The translations under genes and the position numbers were made by a program. Of a DNA stretch of 64,000 nucleotides, positions 1-7,957 are shown piece by piece. Under the pieces are notes generated by a model. It was not told where the DNA came from. It was given only the letters and a program-made list of their open reading frames with translations, and made no database searches. This DNA comes from Raphanus sativus (Eukaryota; Streptophyta; Magnoliopsida; Brassicales; Brassicaceae): assembly GCF_000801105.2 (NCBI RefSeq), contig NC_079519.1, positions 5,516,668-5,580,667 on the forward strand, given 5' to 3'. Within the stretch, counting starts at the first letter, position 1. Every line of letters begins with the position of its first letter.

Positions 1-1
1 G

Positions 2-136
2 CAAGGTTCTGGTATGGAAGATCAATCTACAAAAGATATCATAGTTATTGATGAGGATAGCAGTGATGGTGATTATACTGATGCCGATGAAGATGATGAT
101 GGAAGGAGTGGAGTTGAGACAGAGTTAAGAGAGTGA
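2..136 (+). CDS. C-terminal end of an acidic protein, possibly a tandem B3/REM gene (partial)
   Basis: An open frame enters from the left edge and ends at TGA 134-136. About 44 residues are visible, rich in Asp and Glu with a DEDDD-type run, and no catalytic motif is present. The codon pattern resembles the acidic linker of the B3 gene just downstream (6.5-6.7 kb). The 3' flank around 340-385 (a CCCCCTG stretch, then CTGCAAC and AAGTCTCA) loosely echoes the 3' flank of that B3 gene at 7325-7375. I infer a tandem B3/REM neighbour, because Arabidopsis carries several B3 genes side by side here. No B3 domain is inside the window, so the identity is unproven. Confidence 0.4.
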   Translation, partial: QGSGMEDQSTKDIIVIDEDSSDGDYTDADEDDDGRSGVETELRE

Positions 137-952
137 AGTCTACGGATAAAATGATATGCGAAGTGAATAATGGTCTGGCTCGTGCTCGTGACATCAAAGT
201 CCATTTTATAAGTGGATATATGAAGCTTTATGTGTTAATAATGTGTAAGGATGCTAAAATATCTTTGGTAGGTTTTAATCAAGACAGTTTATCATTTTCA
301 GTACTCTCTGTTATCTATTATATAATCTACCCCCTGTGGTGTTGTTTGTGTGTCTGCAACATGTAGTGACGAAAGTCTCATATAATAAGAACGTAGTATC
401 TGTTATACACAGTTTGTTCTTGACTTTGTACAATGCATGGTTGGGTTAATAATCTCAAAGACATTACAGCACAATCACAAATATATAACCAGAGAGATCA
501 GGAAAGGATTCCAATTTCTAAACAACCCTTGCAAAAAAGAAAAAAAAGATAATTAAACAATGTAAATCACGCTTTTATGTAATATGGAATTTGTAGCCAA
601 CTCAACTGAACCTATGAACTCTTACTTAGACCGACCCATTTCTCGTGGGGTTCGTGGGCTTCGTGGGCCTTGGCGGGTAATTTTTGTTCTCACAGACGAA
701 TTAAATTTGCATTTTGTGGGAAGCGTAAAAGTGAGTGGTCTGTTTCCTATTTGAAGGAAAAAAGCAGAGAAACAGAGTGCAGTCTCTGTTTTCACAATAT
801 TCCTACAAAAGTAGAAACTCCCCCCCCCCATTTGATGTAAATTAACCCCCACCAAGATCACAAAAAAATTTAGGGTTTGTAGAGTCGCCTTATCTCATCT
901 TTACTTCCCAAAAGTAGGATCAGCACAAAGAGAGAGAGAGAGAGAGACGACA
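137..952. other. Intergenic: 3' flank of the left gene and 5' region of the B3 gene
   Basis: No supported gene. The first ~250 bases look like the 3' UTR and flank of the acidic gene. A (GA)n microsatellite at about 928-947 lies just before the B3 start codon, as is common in plant 5' UTRs. The short reading frames here have no recognisable domains. Confidence 0.5.
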
Positions 953-1461
953 ATGAAGAAAGGTTTCTTCCTTTACTCTCTTCTTCCCTTCTTCTTGATT
1001 CTCCATTTTGAATTGTATCTGACTTCTTCTGTAAAACAGGAGATTCTTGTGTTGATCGTCTTCCCAAGTTCTTCAGAGTGTACCTACCTAACGACTCCGG
1101 AGACGATCTCGTAAAAAAAAAATCAAACTTTCTCTTCACTCTGTTTTTCCTTCTAGGGTTTGAAAACTGGTAGATCGTGTTTTTTTTTTTTTTGCAGGAG
1201 ATACCAGTCTCTTTCAGCAGCTATTTACCAAGCTCTGTTCCTAAGGACGTGACCGTTAGAAGCATCAACGGAAACGTCTGGAAACTGAAGTTGAGGAAAC
1301 GTCGTGGTGATCCTGCGAAGTTCTCGATGGTGGATGGGTGGAAGAGGATCGTCAAGGACGAAGATCTGAAAGGCGGGGAGTTCTTGGCTTTTGAGTTCGA
1401 TGGCTCTCGTCTCTTCGACTTCTGTATTTACGGCCAAGGAACCTGTAAAAAGCTTGGGAAA

Positions 1462-1686
1462 TTTTAGTGAAACAAAGGTTGAACAGAAAAGCTCTCTTGA
1501 GCACAACAATGGTGGAACCGACTCGAGAGAGAAGAGACAAAATGGGGAAAACTTTTCTGTTAGCTTTTTATTAAAGTAGTCAAATGACTATATACACTTG
1601 TTGTAACAACCTAACCGGAACAAACCGGGTATCAATATACAAAGACTAAACCAAATATACATAACCGACATTTCAATACATCAATA
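1462..1686 (-). repeat. 3' LTR of the Copia element
   Basis: Identical to the copy at 6258-6482. On the element's strand it begins TATTGATG and ends CACTAAAA, so it lacks the usual TG..CA ends. The boundaries are fixed by the GGAAA duplication outside and the purine tract inside. Confidence 0.93.
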
Positions 1687-1695
1687 TTCCCCCTC
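1687..1695 (-). promoter_or_regulatory. Polypurine tract of the Copia element
   Basis: Reads GAGGGGGAA on the minus strand directly before the 3' LTR, the expected plus-strand primer site. It overlaps the gag-pol stop codon (1694-1696). Confidence 0.85.
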
Positions 1696-4600
1696 AAGAT
1701 GGAGCATATATGTTAATAATGCCCATCTTGCCTAATAGATGTCGGAAAGGATTAGGATATAACGGTTTAGTAAGTAAATCTGCAAGTTGATTAACAGACC
1801 TCACATGAAGAGTCTTGATCTGTCCCATCTTTACTCGTTCCCGAACAATGTGGCAAGCTCTCTCCATGTGCTTAGTACGCTCATGGAAGACAGAGTTATT
1901 AGCAATATGAAGTGCTGCAGTGTTGTCACAATAAAGAGGAGCAGGTTCTGAAATGTCTATCCAAAGGTCCTCAAGAAGATTTCGAAACCAAAGCATTTCT
2001 CTCACTGCATCAGACATAGCTCGATATTCAGACTCAGCAGAGGAGTTGGAGACCACTTCTTGCTTGTTTGATTTCCAAGAAACCAAAGCTGGCCCAACGA
2101 ACATACAGAAACCGGAGACACTTCGTCTAGTGTCGGGACAAGTACTCCAATCAGCATCAGCAAAAGCAGAGAGCTTCAAGTCTGATTCTGTTGGATAAAA
2201 TAGACCTTGTCCTATAGTTCCTTTAAGATAGCGTAGGACCTTGTAAGCAGCGAGAAGATGAGGGACTCGGGGAGCTGAAGTGAACTGACATAGTTTATGC
2301 ACTGCAAAGGTGATGTCAGGCCGAGTGAAGGTAAGGTACAGAAGCTTGCCAATAAGACGTCTGTAAGATTCCACATCAGATAAAAGCTCACCATCCTCAA
2401 GTGAAAGTTTGATGCTAGGATCCATGGGTATTGAGGAAGGTTTCGAACCAAGGAGACCAGTTTCTGTCAAGAGATCAAGGACATACTTGCGTTGACAGAT
2501 GCTTATGCCAGTAGATGATCGAGCTATCTCCAAGCCAAGGAAATAACGAAGCTCACCCAAATCTCGAAGTTTGAATGCCGTTTTCAGAGCTTCCTTGAGC
2601 AGAGCAGTAGCTTTGTCACAGCTGCTAGCAATAATTATGTCATCGACATAGACAAGAACCGCCATGTAAACGTTACCAGAGCTCTTGAGAAATAATGTGT
2701 GATCACCAGATGAAGTTTGAAAGCCTAGTTCAAGCAGAGTTGCAGAGAATTTCAGGAACCACTGACGGGATGCTTGCTTTAAACCGTACAGTGACTTCTT
2801 GAGCTTACAAACAGCATTGGGAGGAAGGGATTCCCCCTGTCTTCCTGCGTATCCAGGAGGTAAGGTCATGTAAATCTCTTCCTCTAGGTCGCCATTGAGG
2901 AAGGCGTTGGAGATGTCCAGTTGAGAAAGGGACCACCCTTTAGCAGCAGCCACAACAAGGAGAAGCTTGACAGTGGCTAGTTTAGCGACAGGTGAGAATG
3001 TCTCAACATAATCCAAGCCCTCTTGCTGTGTGTAACCCTTAGCCACAAGGCGAGATTTATATCTCTCAATCGTTCCATCAGCATTGAGTTTGATCTTGTA
3101 AACCCACTTGCAACCGACAGCTTTCTTTCCTTCAGGTAGAGAACAAATCAACCAAGTTCCATTGTCTTCAAGAGCAGTAATCTCAATATCCATTGATTCA
3201 CACCATTCCTTAAACTTGATTGCTTGAGCATAGGTAGATGGCTCAGGAGCGCTGTTAACTGCATTGATAAAAATCATATACGGATCTGACAATGCGTCAT
3301 ATGATAGGACATTGGAGATAGGATGCTCGGTAGAGGAATTCACAGCGTAGCAGTGATAGTCCTTGAGGTGACCTGGTGGTTTAGTTGCTCTACGGGTAGA
3401 GCCTGAAGTAACAGAGTGATCAGGCATTGGTGTGGTTCCAGAGGTGGTAGCATCATGATCACGAGTAGTTGAACCAACAGGTGGGAAGAACATCTCAGCA
3501 TCAGTGGTGATCACAGGTTTCTGAAGTGGGAATATGTCTTCATAGAAGATAACATTTCGTGAGACAAAGATCGTGTTGCTCTGAAGATCCATCAGCTTAT
3601 AACCCTTGGATCCAGAAGGATAGCCAATAAAGACACAAGCTTTAGCACGGTCTTGAAATTTGTGGCGTTGCTTCGGTGAAGTGTTTGCATAACACAAGCA
3701 ACCAAAGGTCTTGAGATGAGTATAGTCAGGTTCCTTTTGATGAAGAATCTCGAATGGAGTCTTGTTGTCAAGAAGAGGTGAAGGCGTCCTGTTGATAAGG
3801 AAGACCGCCGTGAGTACACACTCACCCCATAGAGACAAAGGAACGTGAGACTGAAAGAGAAGAGCCCGCGCAACGTTCAAGATGTGTTGGTGTTTACGTT
3901 CTACCACCGAGTTCTGCTCAGGTGTCTCAGGGCAGGAGTGGTGAGCAATGATCCCTTTTCGTTTGTAAAGCTCCTCAAACCGTAGCTCTGGAGCATTGTC
4001 TGAGCGAACAGACTTAACCTTTACATTGAACTGTGTCTCAACCATTGTTATGAACGACGGAAACACTTGGAGCACATCACTCTTGTGTTTGAGAAGGTAG
4101 ATCCATGTTGCACGAGAGTGGTCATCGACAATAGTAAGGAAGTAACGATGACCATCTTGTGTTTCTTCACAGAATGGACCCCAAACATCTATGTGGAGGC
4201 GTTCAAAGATCGTTGAGCAAATGTTCTTTCTTAAAGGAAAAGGTAACTTCTTCTGTTTAGCTCTTTGGCAAATATCGCAATGCATCAATCCTTTATTCTT
4301 AAATTTAGAAATCCCAAGAACATTGGTAAGAGTATCCAAACGAGAAAAAGAAGTGTGGCCAAGTCTGCGATGCCAAACAGAAGCATCAATAACTGAATTT
4401 GCAACAAAAGAAGTTGAAACAGAGTCTTCAAAAGCTGCATCTTCTCCATCCAAGATGTATAGGTTCGCAATCCGTCTACCTCGTCCAATCATCAATCCCT
4501 TGGAAAGATCCTGAATGACACAACACTCAGGATCAAAAATAATCCGAGAACCAAGGTCTGTGGTTAAGGAGCTGATACTGATAAGGTTTAAACGGAAGGC

Positions 4601-6244
4601 AGGGATATAAAGCACATTCTGCAAGGTGATAGTACTGTTGATAACAACAGAACCAACTCCACCAATGGCAACTGTCTGACCAGTGGGGAGATTCACATGA
4701 CGCTTGATGGAAGTGTCAAGCGAAACAAATAAAGATTTGTCATGTGAGACGTGATGCGTTGCACCAGAGTCAATGATCCAAGTTTTCACAGTAGTTACAT
4801 ACTCAGAGACAGTAAGAATACCAATGAATCTGAATGTGGAGTGTGAAAAAACAATACCAGAGGGGCTAGCAACAGAGGAACTGGTGGAAAGTGATGAGCT
4901 TCCAGCACTGAAGTTCACAGAAGGAGCAGGCTGGAGCTGAGAAGAGAAGTAGGCAATGAAGTCTTGAATCTGATCTTTACTGAGATTCCCAACCAAACTA
5001 TCCAAGCCACCAGTGGACGACTTCTCTGAAGTAGTAACCGAAGCAGCTACAGCAGGAGAAGAAGTCGACTTGCTATGAATGGGTTTGCCTTTCTTCCATC
5101 CAATAGGGTAGCCATGAAGCTTGTAGCAACGATCAATCACATGTCCTTCAACGCCACAATGAGAGCAAATGGGTCTGTTGGGTTTCTTTTGGAAAGCGTT
5201 AAGAGAACCCTGAGAACCCGCAGATACAGAGTCTTGTGACTCAGTAGTGGCTTGAGGCGAGCTGACTTGAAAGGCAGCAGGAATCACGGGTGCGTTGAAC
5301 AAGCGCTGGCTGTCGTCTTGGTCAAGGATGTTGCATATCTCAGCTAGATCTGGAAGGGGTTTCTTCATGATAATCTGACCACGAATAACAGAGTACTTTT
5401 CGTTCAAACCAGCGAGGAACTTGATGGTTCTGGAGCGATCCACCTTTGCTTGGGCTTGTCTTTGACCAGCACAGTTGAAGCTCTGACAACAAGCGCAAGG
5501 ATCAGCAACCTCAGAGTTATCGAGATTATCCCAGAGGGTCTTCAAGGTGGTGTAGTACAAAGACAGATCCATCGAGCCCTGGCGAAGATCTTGTATTTGT
5601 TGAACGAGTTGAAAAGTTCTGGGTAAGTTGGTTTTGTGAAAACGATCATGGAGATCTTTCCAAATCTGAGCAGCATCGTCAAAGGAAAGAATGCTTCCAT
5701 AGATTTGTTTAGAGACCGAGTTCAAAAGCCACGACTTTACCATACTGTTGCATCGAGACCAGATTCGAAACAGAGGGTTAACGTCAACAGGACGAGGAAG
5801 AGAGTTGTCAATGAAAGCGATCTTGTTCTTAGCATCCAGTGCTATCTTCATCGCAGAACTCCATTGACCATAGTTCGACCCATCCAGCTGTACAGAGACA
5901 ATCAACAGGCCTGGATGATCGGCGTGATGGAGAAACAACGGAGAGTGAACGCTATCGGGGTTCATCGAAGCAGCAGCAGCAAACGGAGTCCCCAAAAACG
6001 AAGCTGGAACAGCCTCAGAAGCAGAGGCGGGACTAGCGACAGGAGGAACGGAGCTGACGGCGCGAGCGAAGCGACCACGACGGTTGCGGCGAAGAGTAAC
6101 CACCATTGGAGCAGAAAAGGACCAAACTTGGAGCAGAAAGAACCAAACTTGGAGCAGAAAGAACCAAACTTGGAGAAGAATGGTGAAAAGAAGATCGATC
6201 GAAGCAGAAAGAAAAGGATACAAAGATGTTGAGCTAGAGCTCAA
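1694..6244 (-). CDS. Copia Gag-Pol polyprotein
   Basis: Single open frame of 1516 codons. The likely start is the Met at 6104-6106 (about 1470 residues), because the upstream part is a low-complexity LLQVWFF repeat encoded by a 21-bp tandem repeat. In order: a gag region (SNYGQWSSAMKIAL); a CCHC knuckle CSHCGVEGHVIDRC near residues 360-375; protease WIIDSGATHH near 485; a GAG-pre-integrase WHRRLGH; integrase with VDDHSRATW, SVRSDNAPE and an E in VVERKHQ; reverse transcriptase with CKWVYKIK and YVDD at about 1199-1202; RNase H with ADADWSTCPDTRRSVSG and SSAESEYRA. This PR-INT-RT-RH order is the Copia order. No frameshift or stop is present, so it looks autonomous. Confidence 0.95.
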   Translation of the reverse strand: MSSSSTSLYPFLSASIDLLFTILLQVWFFLLQVWFFLLQVWSFSAPMVVTLRRNRRGRFARAVSSVPPVASPASASEAVPASFLGTPFAAAASMNPDSVHSPLFLHHADHPGLLIVSVQLDGSNYGQWSSAMKIALDAKNKIAFIDNSLPRPVDVNPLFRIWSRCNSMVKSWLLNSVSKQIYGSILSFDDAAQIWKDLHDRFHKTNLPRTFQLVQQIQDLRQGSMDLSLYYTTLKTLWDNLDNSEVADPCACCQSFNCAGQRQAQAKVDRSRTIKFLAGLNEKYSVIRGQIIMKKPLPDLAEICNILDQDDSQRLFNAPVIPAAFQVSSPQATTESQDSVSAGSQGSLNAFQKKPNRPICSHCGVEGHVIDRCYKLHGYPIGWKKGKPIHSKSTSSPAVAASVTTSEKSSTGGLDSLVGNLSKDQIQDFIAYFSSQLQPAPSVNFSAGSSSLSTSSSVASPSGIVFSHSTFRFIGILTVSEYVTTVKTWIIDSGATHHVSHDKSLFVSLDTSIKRHVNLPTGQTVAIGGVGSVVINSTITLQNVLYIPAFRLNLISISSLTTDLGSRIIFDPECCVIQDLSKGLMIGRGRRIANLYILDGEDAAFEDSVSTSFVANSVIDASVWHRRLGHTSFSRLDTLTNVLGISKFKNKGLMHCDICQRAKQKKLPFPLRKNICSTIFERLHIDVWGPFCEETQDGHRYFLTIVDDHSRATWIYLLKHKSDVLQVFPSFITMVETQFNVKVKSVRSDNAPELRFEELYKRKGIIAHHSCPETPEQNSVVERKHQHILNVARALLFQSHVPLSLWGECVLTAVFLINRTPSPLLDNKTPFEILHQKEPDYTHLKTFGCLCYANTSPKQRHKFQDRAKACVFIGYPSGSKGYKLMDLQSNTIFVSRNVIFYEDIFPLQKPVITTDAEMFFPPVGSTTRDHDATTSGTTPMPDHSVTSGSTRRATKPPGHLKDYHCYAVNSSTEHPISNVLSYDALSDPYMIFINAVNSAPEPSTYAQAIKFKEWCESMDIEITALEDNGTWLICSLPEGKKAVGCKWVYKIKLNADGTIERYKSRLVAKGYTQQEGLDYVETFSPVAKLATVKLLLVVAAAKGWSLSQLDISNAFLNGDLEEEIYMTLPPGYAGRQGESLPPNAVCKLKKSLYGLKQASRQWFLKFSATLLELGFQTSSGDHTLFLKSSGNVYMAVLVYVDDIIIASSCDKATALLKEALKTAFKLRDLGELRYFLGLEIARSSTGISICQRKYVLDLLTETGLLGSKPSSIPMDPSIKLSLEDGELLSDVESYRRLIGKLLYLTFTRPDITFAVHKLCQFTSAPRVPHLLAAYKVLRYLKGTIGQGLFYPTESDLKLSAFADADWSTCPDTRRSVSGFCMFVGPALVSWKSNKQEVVSNSSAESEYRAMSDAVREMLWFRNLLEDLWIDISEPAPLYCDNTAALHIANNSVFHERTKHMERACHIVRERVKMGQIKTLHVRSVNQLADLLTKPLYPNPFRHLLGKMGIINIYAPS

Positions 6245-6245
6245 T

Positions 6246-6257
6246 GCTCTGATACCA
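6246..6257 (-). promoter_or_regulatory. Primer-binding site of the Copia element
   Basis: Reads TGGTATCAGAGC on the element strand, the usual plant Copia site matching the 3' end of initiator tRNA-Met. It lies with no spacer after the 5' LTR. Confidence 0.9.
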
Positions 6258-6482
6258 TTTTAGTGAAACAAAGGTTGAACAGAAAAGCTCTCTTGAGCAC
6301 AACAATGGTGGAACCGACTCGAGAGAGAAGAGACAAAATGGGGAAAACTTTTCTGTTAGCTTTTTATTAAAGTAGTCAAATGACTATATACACTTGTTGT
6401 AACAACCTAACCGGAACAAACCGGGTATCAATATACAAAGACTAAACCAAATATACATAACCGACATTTCAATACATCAATA
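6258..6482 (-). repeat. 5' LTR of the Copia element
   Basis: Identical over 225 bp to 1462-1686. It should carry the element's promoter, reading toward lower coordinates. Its outer edge meets GGAAA 6483-6487, the right copy of the target duplication. Confidence 0.93.
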
Positions 6483-7104
6483 GGAAACCCACAGAGATCG
6501 AAGAAGATGAATCTGATGATGACGACGATGACGATGATGATGTCATTGTTATTAATGATGAAGATGATGATGATGGTGATGATGTTGAGGCCGATAATGA
6601 TGATGTTGAGGCCAATGACGAGGATGTGGATGTTAATGATGAGGATCTTGATGTGGACGATGGTATGGAGGCTGATGATGATGATGATAGAAAGGTTCTG
6701 GATGATCCGGATAGCCCGTCCTTTACTGTGATCCTAAACCCGAAGAAAAAGAGCCAACTGGTAATAAGAAAAGATCTTTTGACACTTGATTTGGTTATAT
6801 ATGTTGTGCTTTTGTGTTTCTTTAATCCATCATGCATGTCATGCAGCTCATCCCGTCTCACATTATGAAAGACTACAACATACACTTCACTGAGCGTATA
6901 GCTATCATCGACCCGCTCGTGGCTAAGTTCGGGACGTTGGAGAGGAAAATCAAGTTTCAGGATAACGGAAGTGTGTTCGTCAAGGGATTTGGAAGTGTCT
7001 TCAGAAGGAACAACGTGACAACTGCTGATAAGATGGTAATTGAGGTGAAGAAGAATGGTAATAATGTAGCTCACATTCTCAAGGTCCACATTGTTAGGGG
7101 ATGA

Positions 7105-7957
7105 ATGATGAGTCTCTCCCTCTCGGTTTATGTAGTCTTTGCATGTGTTTGTGTTTTAGCACCATTATATGTAAGGATGCTTTTATGATTTCGTTTTATA
7201 GCTATGGATTATGTTGTGAAAGATGTTTTTAAATTAACTTTGGTTAAAGACGTTTTCTACATAGAGTTCCTGAGTCTCATCAAGTCTCTATGATTATGTT
7301 GTCTATACATATCATGTTGTCTTGCTGCCTGCAACTGTGTCTTGTGTTGTTTAGTTATGACAAGGAAAAGTCTCACAGTACATTCATACAAATAGATTGC
7401 ATTGAGTTTGAACAAGGTTATCCGAATCAATCTCAGAGACATCATAGTAATATGACAAATGGGGGTTTTGGTTTCTGTGTTTGTAATTTACCCCCTGACT
7501 TTTTTATATGTTACAAATCAAAAGAAGAGTGAGAAGCAAACAATGGCAAATAGAGTGCAATATATTTTCTGGGATTTTCCTTCCACAGTCAAGTTGTTCC
7601 TAACTTTCGGCGATGTTTGGAACCTGCACGTTGACGTAAGAAGAATTTTGTTACTCACAGTTTTATATGACCTTCAAGAAACTATTAACAGAAGACACGA
7701 GGAGGATAATGCTCTACAAGACTTTTGTCTTATTCCTATGTTCACTAAACATTTCTCATTCTCCTTTCAAGTTTAATCCATCAAAAGATTCATACTACTA
7801 CACGCATCTCAAACTTTAGAGATCTTCCATCAAAATTGGATTCTTACTTTTTTGTGGATTCTAAGCAAAACGTATTAAACAGGATGAGGAAACTGCAACT
7901 TGTGTATGAGTTATTCCTAAAAACTCTTACCTTGAGTGTGGCGGAGGAATCAGGACG
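7105..7957. other. Intergenic between convergent B3 and TOE2 genes
   Basis: Probably the 3' UTRs of both genes. The short frames near 7.3-7.8 kb have no recognisable domain and no conserved-looking start context. No transposon termini seen. Confidence 0.5.

Larger units (their letters stand above)
1462..6482 (-). mobile_element. Complete Ty1/Copia LTR retrotransposon inserted in the B3 gene
   Basis: A 5.0-kb element in antisense orientation to the host gene. Two 225-bp LTRs (1462-1686 and 6258-6482) are identical by eye. A 5-bp target duplication GGAAA flanks it (1457-1461 and 6483-6487). The primer-binding site TGGTATCAGAGC (minus strand, 6246-6257) abuts the 5' LTR, and a purine tract GAGGGGGAA (1687-1695) abuts the 3' LTR. 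One long gag-pol frame fills the interior. Removing the element and one GGAAA copy rejoins the B3 reading frame. LTR identity and the open frame mean a very recent insertion. Confidence 0.96.
953..7104 (+). pseudogene. Two-domain B3 (REM-type) transcription factor gene interrupted by a Copia element
   Basis: Plant-specific DNA-binding protein of the REM branch of the B3 superfamily, presumably nuclear. Coding exons that keep frame are 953-962, 1040-1110, 1198-1461, then after the insertion 6488-6760 and 6847-7104, all with GT..AG introns. Spliced without the transposon they give 876 nt, 291 residues. The first B3 domain is at about residues 8-110 (LPKFFRVYLP, then IPVSFSSYLP, then GWKRIVKDEDLKGGEFLAF). 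An Asp/Glu-rich linker follows, then a second B3 domain at about 180-290 (FTVILNPKKKSQL, then RRNNVTTADKMVIEV). The Copia LTR starts immediately after the AAA codon at 1459-1461 and brings an in-frame TAG at 1465-1467, so the present allele can encode only the first domain unless the element is spliced out. Position fits the At5g60130-At5g60142 B3 cluster. The short first exon is the least certain part. Confidence 0.85.

Noticed and set aside
1468..1683. TG..CA-bounded 216-bp LTR
   Set aside because: These ends give no target duplication and leave spacers before the PBS and purine tract; the 225-bp boundaries satisfy all three.
5636..6232. 198-codon plus-strand frame inside the Copia element
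   Set aside because: It is antisense to gag, rich in Arg/Ser and Gln/Glu repeats, and has no domain: a shadow of the real frame.
6469..7089. 206-codon minus-strand Ser-rich frame
   Set aside because: It is the complement of the Asp-rich B3 linker (GAT/GAC read backwards gives Ser) and crosses the B3 intron.
7459..7776. 105-codon frame between the B3 and TOE2 genes
   Set aside because: No domain, sits in a convergent 3'-flank region, and its composition is like surrounding non-coding DNA.
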